Shown here: piece after piece, positions 16,688 to 24,750 of the stretch
Layout of the letters: every line of letters begins with the position of its first letter
Numbering within the stretch: position 1 is the stretch's first letter
Assembly: GCA_027077875.1 (NCBI GenBank)
Contig: JALWRB010000465.1
Location: 1-37,398 of the forward strand
DNA: 37,398 bases
Source of the DNA: Candidatus Heimdallarchaeota archaeon
Lineage (GTDB): Archaea > Asgardarchaeota > Heimdallarchaeia > Heimdallarchaeales > Kariarchaeaceae
Direction: 5' to 3'
The notes under the pieces: model-generated
What the model was told of the DNA's origin: nothing
Databases searched by the model: none
Seen by the model: the letters and a program-made list of their open reading frames with translations, nothing else
Made by a program: the position numbers and the translations under genes

Positions 16688-18021
16688 TATGCCTCACCTC
16701 TACGTTTGGCCACAACCTCTTTCACAAGGGTATCTCTGATCTCTTCCGCAGTATGTACATCTATGGATTCCCCATCCTTTATCTTCTCAATCTTCTGATT
16801 CACAGAGCTATTGATTTCTCCTCCTTTCGTTTTCTCCAAAATATCCACTCGGTTGTCTTCAGCTTCTAACATCAGATCCCGGAGTCTTTTATTCATTTGA
16901 ACTCCGCTAAAGACCGACAGAACCCTGAAATATTCCGTCTCCCCGATATCAGAGATCGAGTATTTCGGAAAGACATCACTGTTCTGGAAGAGCGAGAGGG
17001 TGTTTCTCATGTCAATAGCTGTGACCTTCTTCTTGTTCGATTGAATCATGAAGTACGATCTAGTGGAGGATCGTGGATCTGCGGAATAGGCAATGCTTTC
17101 ATCCATATTCTGCTTGACAAATGAGTTAAGCTCATTCGCATCAGGTAATGATGTCATGTCCATAATTGAACCAATTCCCTTCACGGTTCGGAAGACCTCG
17201 AGGAATTCATTTAAATTAGTTGAGTATCCATCACTCCTTACCTCCGTTGAAATGAGAAGGTCTCCGATGGTAACTCCAATACTGCTGTTGATGTATTTCA
17301 GCAATTCCTCTTCTGGTAGCTTCTTATTATTTTCATAAAAGATCTGATTGTCAATTATTATAGTCATCAGACCCTCTGACCTTTCACCTGGTGCAAAGCT
17401 GAAGTAATAGAGACCTGCAGCTGCAGTGAATCTTACCCTTGTAGATTCGTTTTCATCAGGAAGAATGAGTATTGGTACTGGTCTGTAACCCATTTCTTTA
17501 GCAATTTTCATACTTTCCAAGCCTACTCCTACTCCAGTTCCACCAGATCCGAGTACGAAGAAGATTATATCGTGCTTATAGTTGTACGAGAACTCCTGTA
17601 GATAAGACTCCATGAATTGTCTGATCGTGTCTTTCTCTTCCTTAGCTAATTTTGTCCCAAGCCTGAATTGTGCTACAGTCCCCATTCCTGATTTCCCCAA
17701 CTTTAACTTGTGTGTCAAATTTGTATTGGCTTCCAGAGTCTTCCAATCCAGATCAATACCCGCTGTTTGGTAGTCAATCTGGTATTCCTTGATCCTGCTA
17801 ACTATGTTGGTAAGAACTGAAATCCCAGCACCTCCTATCCCGATCAGTGGGATACTCGGGCTCATAAATTCCGAAGAGTAGATCTTAGGGCTTAAGGAAC
17901 TCATAGTGTATTCCCGAGATTCAATCGTCTTCTTCGTCTCCTTTACGATTAAATCACTGGGAAACACTGCAAGTCTCATATCCTTACCTTGCTTCTTCTT
18001 GAATAACCCCTTAGATACCAT
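16687..18021 (-). CDS. Divergent FtsZ/tubulin-superfamily-like protein (A)
   Basis: T1-like IPLIGIGGAGISVLTNIVSRI, FtsZ-like GIDLDWKTLEA, T3-like KSGMGTVAQFRLGTKLAKEEKDTIRQFM, T4 IIFFVLGSGGTGVGVGLESMKIAKEMG, T7-like STNLNEFLEVFRTVKGIGSIM. Confidence 0.78.
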   Translation of the reverse strand: MVSKGLFKKKQGKDMRLAVFPSDLIVKETKKTIESREYTMSSLSPKIYSSEFMSPSIPLIGIGGAGISVLTNIVSRIKEYQIDYQTAGIDLDWKTLEANTNLTHKLKLGKSGMGTVAQFRLGTKLAKEEKDTIRQFMESYLQEFSYNYKHDIIFFVLGSGGTGVGVGLESMKIAKEMGYRPVPILILPDENESTRVRFTAAAGLYYFSFAPGERSEGLMTIIIDNQIFYENNKKLPEEELLKYINSSIGVTIGDLLISTEVRSDGYSTNLNEFLEVFRTVKGIGSIMDMTSLPDANELNSFVKQNMDESIAYSADPRSSTRSYFMIQSNKKKVTAIDMRNTLSLFQNSDVFPKYSISDIGETEYFRVLSVFSGVQMNKRLRDLMLEAEDNRVDILEKTKGGEINSSVNQKIEKIKDGESIDVHTAEEIRDTLVKEVVAKRRGEA

Positions 18022-18152
18022 GCAATAGTTCCATATATCCTAAGTAATTAAAACTGACCTTTAACAGACTACACAAATGGAATTTATACAGAGAGAATAG
18101 TAATATTCTGACTTGGAAATAAGCTTATATTCTCTATAGTCTCCTTCTAGAT

Positions 18153-19655
18153 GTGAATGACCAAAAGAGGAGAAAGCAAATCCTCAAAGGATGTATCGTG
18201 AGCACCATAGGGCCTTCTTGTGACACTCCAGAGATGATCAAAAGCCTAATTGACAAGGGATTAGGAATGGCGAGAATCAACCTCTCACATGGATCGATCG
18301 AAGAAGCTCGGAGAAGGTTTACAATGATCAGAGAGGTTGATGAGAACCTCCCGATTATGTTCGACCTCAGCGGACCTAAGATCAGGATAGGGGTGCTCGA
18401 ATCTTCTTACAACCTGATTGCTGGTGATACATTCAAACTGCAGAAAAAAGAGATTGTTGGAAACAAGGAGTTGATGTCGGTCTCGTACAAAGATCTTATT
18501 GACCTCGCATCCATCGGCGATCACTTCTTCCTGAATGATGGTCTGATTGAGGTTCAGGTTATCAAGAAAGGAACAGACGAGCTAACATGCGAAGTCCTCA
18601 AGGGCGGTCCGCTAAGCTCTCGGAAGGGCATAAACGCTCCAAATATACCTATCGGGCTCTATCCCCCAACCAAGAAGGATGTGAATGACTTGAAGAAAAC
18701 CGTGGATCTGAAACCTGATTTCTACTCCGTGTCTTTCGTTCGACGTGCTGAGGACTTAATGAAAGTAAGGTTTCTCATCGAGAATGAGACTGGATGTATC
18801 TACGGACGCGACGATCCAGAATTACCTCTTATCATAACCAAGGTGGAGCATCAAGATGCACTTAAGAATATAGATGAGATCCTCAAGAGCACAGATGCCG
18901 TAATGGTTGCAAGGGGTGATCTTGGGGTCGAGATTGATCCCACCGAGGTACCACTCGTTCAGAAAGACCTTGTGCACGAGTGTAATCTCCACGGTATCCC
19001 AGTGATTGTTGCCACTCAGATGCTCGAATCCATGGTGTTTTCTCCACGACCAACAAGAGCCGAAGCCTCAGACGTGGCCAATGCCATATTTGATGGTGCA
19101 GACTCCGTTATGCTCTCTGCTGAGACTGCTACTGGAAAGTACCCCCTCCAGTCTGTCGAGGTCATGGCCTCTATTATCAAGAATTTGCAGGATAAACTCC
19201 TTCCCATAGACTACTTCAAGAAAGAGGACAACATCACTGCAGAAGAAGCGATAGCTAAATCTGCTGTACTCCTAGCAGATACTCTAGGTGCAGAAGCTAT
19301 TATCGCCAATACCAGATCTGGTAGAACGGCAAGAGTAGTTTCGAAGTACAGACCCAAGCAGACGATCATAGGGATTACCAACTCCCCACAGGTCAAGCGA
19401 CAACTTAACCTCCTGTGGGGTGTGGTGCCTCTATTCGCTAATATTACCTATTTTGACACAGATTCGATGATCTCCTCTGGTATATATAAAGCCTACAAAG
19501 AGGGGTTAGTGACTAAGGATGGTCTGGTGATTGTTATTGCAGGTAGTAAACTGGGTCAGCCTTTCCCCACCAACCTCATCCAGTATTATCGAGTCAAGGA
19601 TATTCTGGACGCAGAGGAGGGAAAGCGCCGACTCAGGACCTACCAGATTAATTAG
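18153..19655 (+). CDS. pyk: Pyruvate kinase
   Basis: VSTIGPSCDTPEMI, ARINLSHGS, DLSGPKIRIG, VMVARGDLGVEI, IVATQMLESM, PTRAEASDVANAIFDGADSVMLSAETATGKYP. Confidence 0.97.
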   Translation: MNDQKRRKQILKGCIVSTIGPSCDTPEMIKSLIDKGLGMARINLSHGSIEEARRRFTMIREVDENLPIMFDLSGPKIRIGVLESSYNLIAGDTFKLQKKEIVGNKELMSVSYKDLIDLASIGDHFFLNDGLIEVQVIKKGTDELTCEVLKGGPLSSRKGINAPNIPIGLYPPTKKDVNDLKKTVDLKPDFYSVSFVRRAEDLMKVRFLIENETGCIYGRDDPELPLIITKVEHQDALKNIDEILKSTDAVMVARGDLGVEIDPTEVPLVQKDLVHECNLHGIPVIVATQMLESMVFSPRPTRAEASDVANAIFDGADSVMLSAETATGKYPLQSVEVMASIIKNLQDKLLPIDYFKKEDNITAEEAIAKSAVLLADTLGAEAIIANTRSGRTARVVSKYRPKQTIIGITNSPQVKRQLNLLWGVVPLFANITYFDTDSMISSGIYKAYKEGLVTKDGLVIVIAGSKLGQPFPTNLIQYYRVKDILDAEEGKRRLRTYQIN

Positions 19656-19727
19656 AACATATTTGATTTTGCTTCAAAATTTTACCTCGGTCACGATAAA
19701 CATTATTTACTCAGTCGCTATAGTAAA

Positions 19728-21725
19728 ATGAGCGCGAAGATGGCATTTAGAGATGAGTTATTTGCGAAAATTGGTGCAGACAGCGAGGAGGGGGAGACTG
19801 ATCCCTTCAAGCTGATCCAGAACGGAGACATTGAATATACAAATGGTAATGTCGGTAAAGCGAACACTCTGTATACTTCTGCGGTCAAGAATGGTATGAC
19901 CAAAGCTCAGAAGTATGCAGAGCAGAAACAGTACCGATCTGCTGCAGAAGCATATTACCTCACGAGTTTGGGGTACCTCAAACTTGGTCAGAAGGACGAA
20001 GCAGAGAAACTCTACAACACGGTCGGAGAACAACTCATGGAAGCCGCTAATATGTACATCAACACCTATGAGGAGTACTCCCATGGTGTGACCTGTGCTG
20101 CACTCGGTGGATTGATCTATGTTCTGTTGAAGGATTATGACAAGGCGAAGAGTGTCTATGAGAACACACTTCAGTCAATTGAGAAGAAATCCGCCGAAGG
20201 AAAGATACAGATTGGTAAGGAGAGCCTTGTGCAGACAGTTTGGGTAGTTGGGTACGTCCTACAGGCCCTTCAAGAAGTGTCTCATGAATCATTGCAGGAG
20301 GCCCAACGACTCATAGCATCTCAGATCAGACCGTCTCTGTCTAAAATGAAACTCAGCGGAATTGAGCCGCTCCTGAACCAAGTTGTTGATGATGTACTCT
20401 CTCATTTCCAAGATCAGATCAAACTCCCCTCAATGTTGATTTCCAGTGAACTACCCAAAGACATCGTAGTAAACCAGATCTTCGAGGTAAAGATTGACCT
20501 GATGAACACAGGTGAGGGAGTTGCGAGTAATGCGAGGGTAGAGCTGGAACTTCCATCTGAGTTAGAACTTGTAGATGGCGATACTGTCAAGGAGTACCAG
20601 ACCTTCGAACCCGAACAACATGAACAGTTAGTCCTCCACCTCAGGCATCAAACCTCTACTCCCGCAGATATCAAGGTTAAACTTGGAGGAAAGATCACAT
20701 ATTTCAACATGCTCAAGAACCAGCAGGTGCAGTACTTCGGTCCTTACGAGATTGAGATCAACGCTGAGAGCAAGAAGGATAAGTTGGGAAGAGAGATCAA
20801 AGCAGAGGTTGAGAAGATCGAGGGACAGCAATCACTCAGAATCCACGAGGACTATCCAAGTGAATTTACAACTATGCTATCAAATGTCCAGAAGACCATA
20901 GTTGAAGAGGTACAGAGGAAGCTTGATAATGAGGAGTACGAAAATGTACCTGCATACATAGAGAGTCTTCAAGTCCTGAGAAGTGCTCTATCAGACTATT
21001 TCAGCCCTGATGGTTCCAAGACTCCTGAGGTCTTGGGCGCCCTTGAGAAGGATAAGGAGAATTACGCCGAGTCCAAGATCCAAGAGGCCATCGAGGTTAA
21101 ATCAAAGGAGTTCGAGGAGACGCTAGCTAGTGAGCGAACAAAGTTCGAGGCTGAAAAGGAGGCTGCTCTCGCTGCACAGAGGGAGGAGACCGCTAAGGAA
21201 ATCGAAGAACTTAAAGCTGAGCACCAGAAGGTATTAGATGCGCAGAAGCAGGAGCTAAAGGAGTCCTTTGAGAAGGAGAAGAATGAGCTCATCGAGGCTC
21301 ACAAGATCCAGCTGGATGAGATGGAGTCCAAGATGAAGGACGAGATAGACCAGAACACTGCTCTGATGGATAGAAAGCTCAATGCTAAGTTATCTGAACA
21401 AGAAGAGATGTTGAGGGAACAGTTCAACAAACAGCTGTCCGAGTCAAACGAAAAAAATGCAGAGACAGTCAATGAGTTGAGGAAGCAATTCGAGGAGGAA
21501 AAGGTTCATGCTGTAGAGGAGACTGAGAACAGGCTCAAATCCGAATATGAGGGGAAGATCAAAGAACTGACCAATGAGTATGAAGAAAAACTCAGATTGC
21601 AGAAGGAACAACTCATACAGGAAAATGAGCTGAAAATATCACAACTTCAATCCAAGCATGAGAAGGAACTCCTCACCCTCAAGGAAGACTATGAAATGAA
21701 GCTCAAGGAGCATTCTTCGACCTAA
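19728..21725 (+). CDS. TPR/alpha-solenoid N-terminus, beta-sandwich-like middle domain, long C-terminal coiled coil
   Basis: N-terminal helical repeats (AAEAYYLTSLGYLKLGQKDEAEKLYNTVGEQL...), middle IFEVKIDLMNTGEGVASNARVELELPSELELVDGD, C-terminal ~250 residues of heptads. Confidence 0.75.
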   Translation: MSAKMAFRDELFAKIGADSEEGETDPFKLIQNGDIEYTNGNVGKANTLYTSAVKNGMTKAQKYAEQKQYRSAAEAYYLTSLGYLKLGQKDEAEKLYNTVGEQLMEAANMYINTYEEYSHGVTCAALGGLIYVLLKDYDKAKSVYENTLQSIEKKSAEGKIQIGKESLVQTVWVVGYVLQALQEVSHESLQEAQRLIASQIRPSLSKMKLSGIEPLLNQVVDDVLSHFQDQIKLPSMLISSELPKDIVVNQIFEVKIDLMNTGEGVASNARVELELPSELELVDGDTVKEYQTFEPEQHEQLVLHLRHQTSTPADIKVKLGGKITYFNMLKNQQVQYFGPYEIEINAESKKDKLGREIKAEVEKIEGQQSLRIHEDYPSEFTTMLSNVQKTIVEEVQRKLDNEEYENVPAYIESLQVLRSALSDYFSPDGSKTPEVLGALEKDKENYAESKIQEAIEVKSKEFEETLASERTKFEAEKEAALAAQREETAKEIEELKAEHQKVLDAQKQELKESFEKEKNELIEAHKIQLDEMESKMKDEIDQNTALMDRKLNAKLSEQEEMLREQFNKQLSESNEKNAETVNELRKQFEEEKVHAVEETENRLKSEYEGKIKELTNEYEEKLRLQKEQLIQENELKISQLQSKHEKELLTLKEDYEMKLKEHSST

Positions 21726-21757
21726 GCTTTCTTATCCGTGTGGAACGTAATTAATCT

Positions 21758-22048
21758 GTGGTAATAGTCAAATTGTATGGATACCTGTCAAGAATTGTGG
21801 GTTCAAAGACAATTGAATCACAAGGCTCTGTGGTAAAAGAAGTACTCGACCACTTATTCGAAAAGTACCCAGAGATTGGTGAGGAGTTTCAAGAAGGGCA
21901 GATAAACGTGATTGCGGATGACCTTTCTCTCACACTTCCACGTGATTTATTCATTGAAATCAAGAACGAACTTTCACTTCTTCCTATCATAGAGGGGGGA
22001 TCAGGAGCAAGAACAGCCCAACCAAAATCAGAAGCACCCCAAAACTGA
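21758..22048 (+). CDS. MoaD/ThiS-type ubiquitin-like protein with a C-terminal tail after GG
   Basis: VKLYGYLSRIVGSKTIE...VVKEVLDHLFEKYPEIGEEF...INVIADD...LSLLPIIEGGSGARTAQPKSEAPQN. Confidence 0.65.
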   Translation: MVIVKLYGYLSRIVGSKTIESQGSVVKEVLDHLFEKYPEIGEEFQEGQINVIADDLSLTLPRDLFIEIKNELSLLPIIEGGSGARTAQPKSEAPQN

Positions 22049-22835
22049 GTGCAACCAGTGCAAAGTTCAGCTTCCTTGCAAAATTTAAGAGCAATTTTAT
22101 GGTTGCCAATCCAGAGATGAAGGCCACCACAATTCCCAGAGCTACTAGTGAGAAATTTAGCCCAGAGGTGAGGTCACCTCCATCTCCAAGAATGCCGATT
22201 ATGTCTAAGAAAACTCCACCTGCCACTGCAGGGACAGACATGAGAAAACTCCCTCTAAATGACTCCTCCCCATCCACCCTGCTGAATAGAAGTGCGGAGA
22301 CAGTTGTGCCTGATCTGCTAATACCTGGGATGATGGTAAATCCTTGGGCGAAACCTATGAGAAGCTGTTGCCAAGACGGGAGATCATCTATCTTCTTCTC
22401 ATCACCCTCTTTAAATCTGCTGTAGCGCAGTAAGACTGCAGTGACGAGCAAAGCAGCACCGATTTGGATGTAAATCCAACCGACTACAGTTGCAGATTCA
22501 CCGATAAGGTCAACTAGGAAAACCTTGACGGGGATGCCCACGATCCCAGTTCCTATGGTTGTCAGTATCACAAATTTTCTTTCAGGAACATGTTCGTCCC
22601 AGACGAGAAAAATCCGTCTCCACTCCTCCCTGAATACTATCATGACTGCTCCAAGAGTTCCGATGTGCAACCAAATAGCAATTCTGATTGCAACGAGATA
22701 ATCTACTCCTGCTGATGTCTGAGCAACTGTGAGCATACCCTCTGAAGATATAGGTAACCACTCTACAGTGCCCTGAATCAGACCTAATAGGATGTAAAAC
22801 CAGATATTATTCACATATTCACCCATATCCTGCAA
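21987..22835 (-). CDS. uppP: Undecaprenyl-diphosphatase/BacA family (UppP)
   Basis: LIQGTVEWLPISSEGMLTVAQ and GFTIIPGISRSGTTVSALLFSRV motifs; multi-TM. Confidence 0.92.
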   Translation of the reverse strand: MQDMGEYVNNIWFYILLGLIQGTVEWLPISSEGMLTVAQTSAGVDYLVAIRIAIWLHIGTLGAVMIVFREEWRRIFLVWDEHVPERKFVILTTIGTGIVGIPVKVFLVDLIGESATVVGWIYIQIGAALLVTAVLLRYSRFKEGDEKKIDDLPSWQQLLIGFAQGFTIIPGISRSGTTVSALLFSRVDGEESFRGSFLMSVPAVAGGVFLDIIGILGDGGDLTSGLNFSLVALGIVVAFISGLATIKLLLNFARKLNFALVALSFGVLLILVGLFLLLIPPL

Positions 22836-22911
22836 GTGTTAAATGCTTGTCTCGTAACGAAAATACAAGATCATTCTCTTTAGAATCCTTAAAGTACTGG
22901 GAATCTATCGC

Positions 22912-23490
22912 TTGTACGTGGTAGATCGCTCGGTGAACCAGTCAGGGAAATTCAAAATCGAGAAACTCGGAGAGATATTTGTTCAATGGGACAAAGAGGA
23001 TGCCCAGCGTCTCTACTCACAGCCTCATTTCTTCGGGAAACCCCTCGGAGCCAGGAAGATACCCCCCTCTGGTAGTGCCCTCCCATACACCTACTCTTAC
23101 TTCGAGGTCTGCTATCTCCTTTCTAAAGATATGGTGGAGGTCTTCGAGGACGGTGAACAGATAGACCTTGATAGAATAATGGAATTTGCCAAGGAGAAAT
23201 ACGAGAATTTCTCTGATAACTATCTCGTCTACAGTTATTTCAGAGATAAAAATTACGTTGTGAGACCGGGTATGAAATTCGGTTCAGAATTCATAGCGTA
23301 CACAACTGGACCTGGCATTGATCACGCAGAATATGTCGTTCATGTCCTACACGATCACTCTAAGGTACGAGCTTTTGATTTGGTAAAGGCTGGAAGGTTG
23401 GCTGGTACAGTCAAGAAAATATTTCTTCTAGCCTATATCACGGAAGACCAAAGAGTTGAATTTCTGAATCTTGATAGGGTAAAAATATAG
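22912..23490 (+). CDS. endA: tRNA-splicing endonuclease (archaeal EndA, short type)
   Basis: YLVYSYFRDKNYVVRPGMKFGSEFIAYTTGPGIDHAEYVVHVL...DLVKAGRLAGTVKKIFLLAY carries the Tyr/His/Lys catalytic pattern. Confidence 0.9.
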   Translation: MYVVDRSVNQSGKFKIEKLGEIFVQWDKEDAQRLYSQPHFFGKPLGARKIPPSGSALPYTYSYFEVCYLLSKDMVEVFEDGEQIDLDRIMEFAKEKYENFSDNYLVYSYFRDKNYVVRPGMKFGSEFIAYTTGPGIDHAEYVVHVLHDHSKVRAFDLVKAGRLAGTVKKIFLLAYITEDQRVEFLNLDRVKI

Positions 23491-23519
23491 GGGAATTACC
23501 CTTAAGTTGGGAAATCCCC
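23490..23519 (+). terminator. Imperfect hairpin just after the endA stop (GGGGAATT...AAATCCCC)
   Basis: 7/8 complementary arms with a 14-nt loop abutting the stop codon; no immediate T-run. Confidence 0.35.
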
Positions 23520-23585
23520 CGACATGCATATATCTGAATGAACCTATCTTTTTATAAGATTACATACAAATAGTCATACAGGTAA

Positions 23586-24746
23586 ATGAGCGACTTAGAG
23601 GACTTTATCGATAGTGTAATTCTTGGAGCAGAAGATAAGCAACAGGTAAAGGATGTAGCAATTAAGATCGACAATGTGGGAACCAAGATAATTGACTTCG
23701 TCAGTGAGACTTCACTTAAGCTCAAAAAGCTAAATCGAAGGGTGACCGACGACGAGGAAAAATTTGATTCAATCGTTGAAGATCTCGCAATGATCCCCGT
23801 AGAGCGACTGAATTTAGGTCCCCTAAATATTATGGGAACCAAGACCAAGGCACAGGTACCAGTATTTGGTACTCCAGGAACCGGGTCCCCAGCAGTGGCC
23901 CCAGTAGCCGCAGCTGGTGCTCCTACATCTGGTGGACCATCATTTGGTGGTACTCCGACCGTTCCCTCTGGTCCCAGTCTCGGGGGCACTCCCTCTGGTC
24001 CTAGTCTTGGAGGCACCCCCTCTGGTCCTAATCTTGGAGGCACTCCCTCTGGTCCCAGTCTCGGGGGCACCCCCTCTGGTCCTAGTCTTGGAGGCACCCC
24101 CTCTGGTCCTAATCTTGGAGGCACCCCCTCTGGTCCTAATCTTGGAGGCACCCCCTCTGGTCCTAATCTTGGAGGCACTCCCTCTGGTCCTAATCTTGGA
24201 GGCACTCCCTCTGGTCCTAATCTTGGAGGCACTCCCTCTGGTCCTAATCTTGGAGGCACCCCCTCTGGTCCTAATCTCGGGGGCACTCCCTCTGGTCCTA
24301 ATCTCGGAGGCACTCCTGGATCTGCTCCTGCTGGTCCTAACCTTGGTGGTGGTCTTGTATCTGGAGGAGCACTTCAGGATGCGATCAGTAGCTTGAGCAA
24401 AGCACCTCCGAAGGAACCCACAACAGCAAGCCCAGCTCCGATGGGTGGAGGAGGGCTGGTCAGTCAAGGTGCATTGCAAAATGCACTTGCTAATCTGAAA
24501 AAAGCTCCACCGAAAGAGGAAACTCCCAAATCTTCAGCTCCCTCAATGGGAGGTGGTCTGGTATCGGAAGGTGCGCTGAAGAGTGCTCTTGCCAATCTCA
24601 AGAAGGCCCCTACTGATGAGAAAGAAGAAACTCCAAGTAAGAAGGACACTGAAGACGAGGAAGAAGAGGTCACAAATATAGAAGAACTCTCGGCTGAACA
24701 ACTCAAGCAACAACTTCAAGATAAACTGAAAGCAGCATTCAAGTAA
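23586..24746 (+). CDS. Low-complexity Pro/Gly repeat protein with heptad N-terminus, three WH2-like C-terminal motifs and an acidic tail
   Basis: 13 x PSG P(S/N)LGGT, then three GGGLVSxGALxxALxxLxKAP units and KKDTEDEEEEVTNIEELSAEQLKQQLQDKLKAAFK. ATG start preceded by a TTTTTATAAG element. Confidence 0.8.
   Translation: MSDLEDFIDSVILGAEDKQQVKDVAIKIDNVGTKIIDFVSETSLKLKKLNRRVTDDEEKFDSIVEDLAMIPVERLNLGPLNIMGTKTKAQVPVFGTPGTGSPAVAPVAAAGAPTSGGPSFGGTPTVPSGPSLGGTPSGPSLGGTPSGPNLGGTPSGPSLGGTPSGPSLGGTPSGPNLGGTPSGPNLGGTPSGPNLGGTPSGPNLGGTPSGPNLGGTPSGPNLGGTPSGPNLGGTPSGPNLGGTPGSAPAGPNLGGGLVSGGALQDAISSLSKAPPKEPTTASPAPMGGGGLVSQGALQNALANLKKAPPKEETPKSSAPSMGGGLVSEGALKSALANLKKAPTDEKEETPSKKDTEDEEEEVTNIEELSAEQLKQQLQDKLKAAFK
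23964..24314 (+). repeat. 13 tandem 27-bp in-frame repeats (PSGPSLGGT / PSGPNLGGT)
   Basis: Counted directly. Units 1-3 and 4-6 form a duplicated 81-bp higher-order unit. Confidence 0.95.
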
Positions 24747-24750
24747 GTAT

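Noticed and set aside
23552-24313. 253-aa minus-strand ORF made of PPRLGPEGV repeats, plus + ORF 23917..24396 and - ORF 23940..24479
   Set aside because: By-products of the 27-bp repeat, which keeps all frames open. The + frame at 23586 has the non-repetitive flanking domains and a promoter-like upstream sequence.
23964-24314. Possible CRISPR array because of regularly spaced short direct repeats
   Set aside because: Repeats are directly tandem with no spacers, are multiples of 3 bp and lie inside a continuous CDS. No cas genes are visible.
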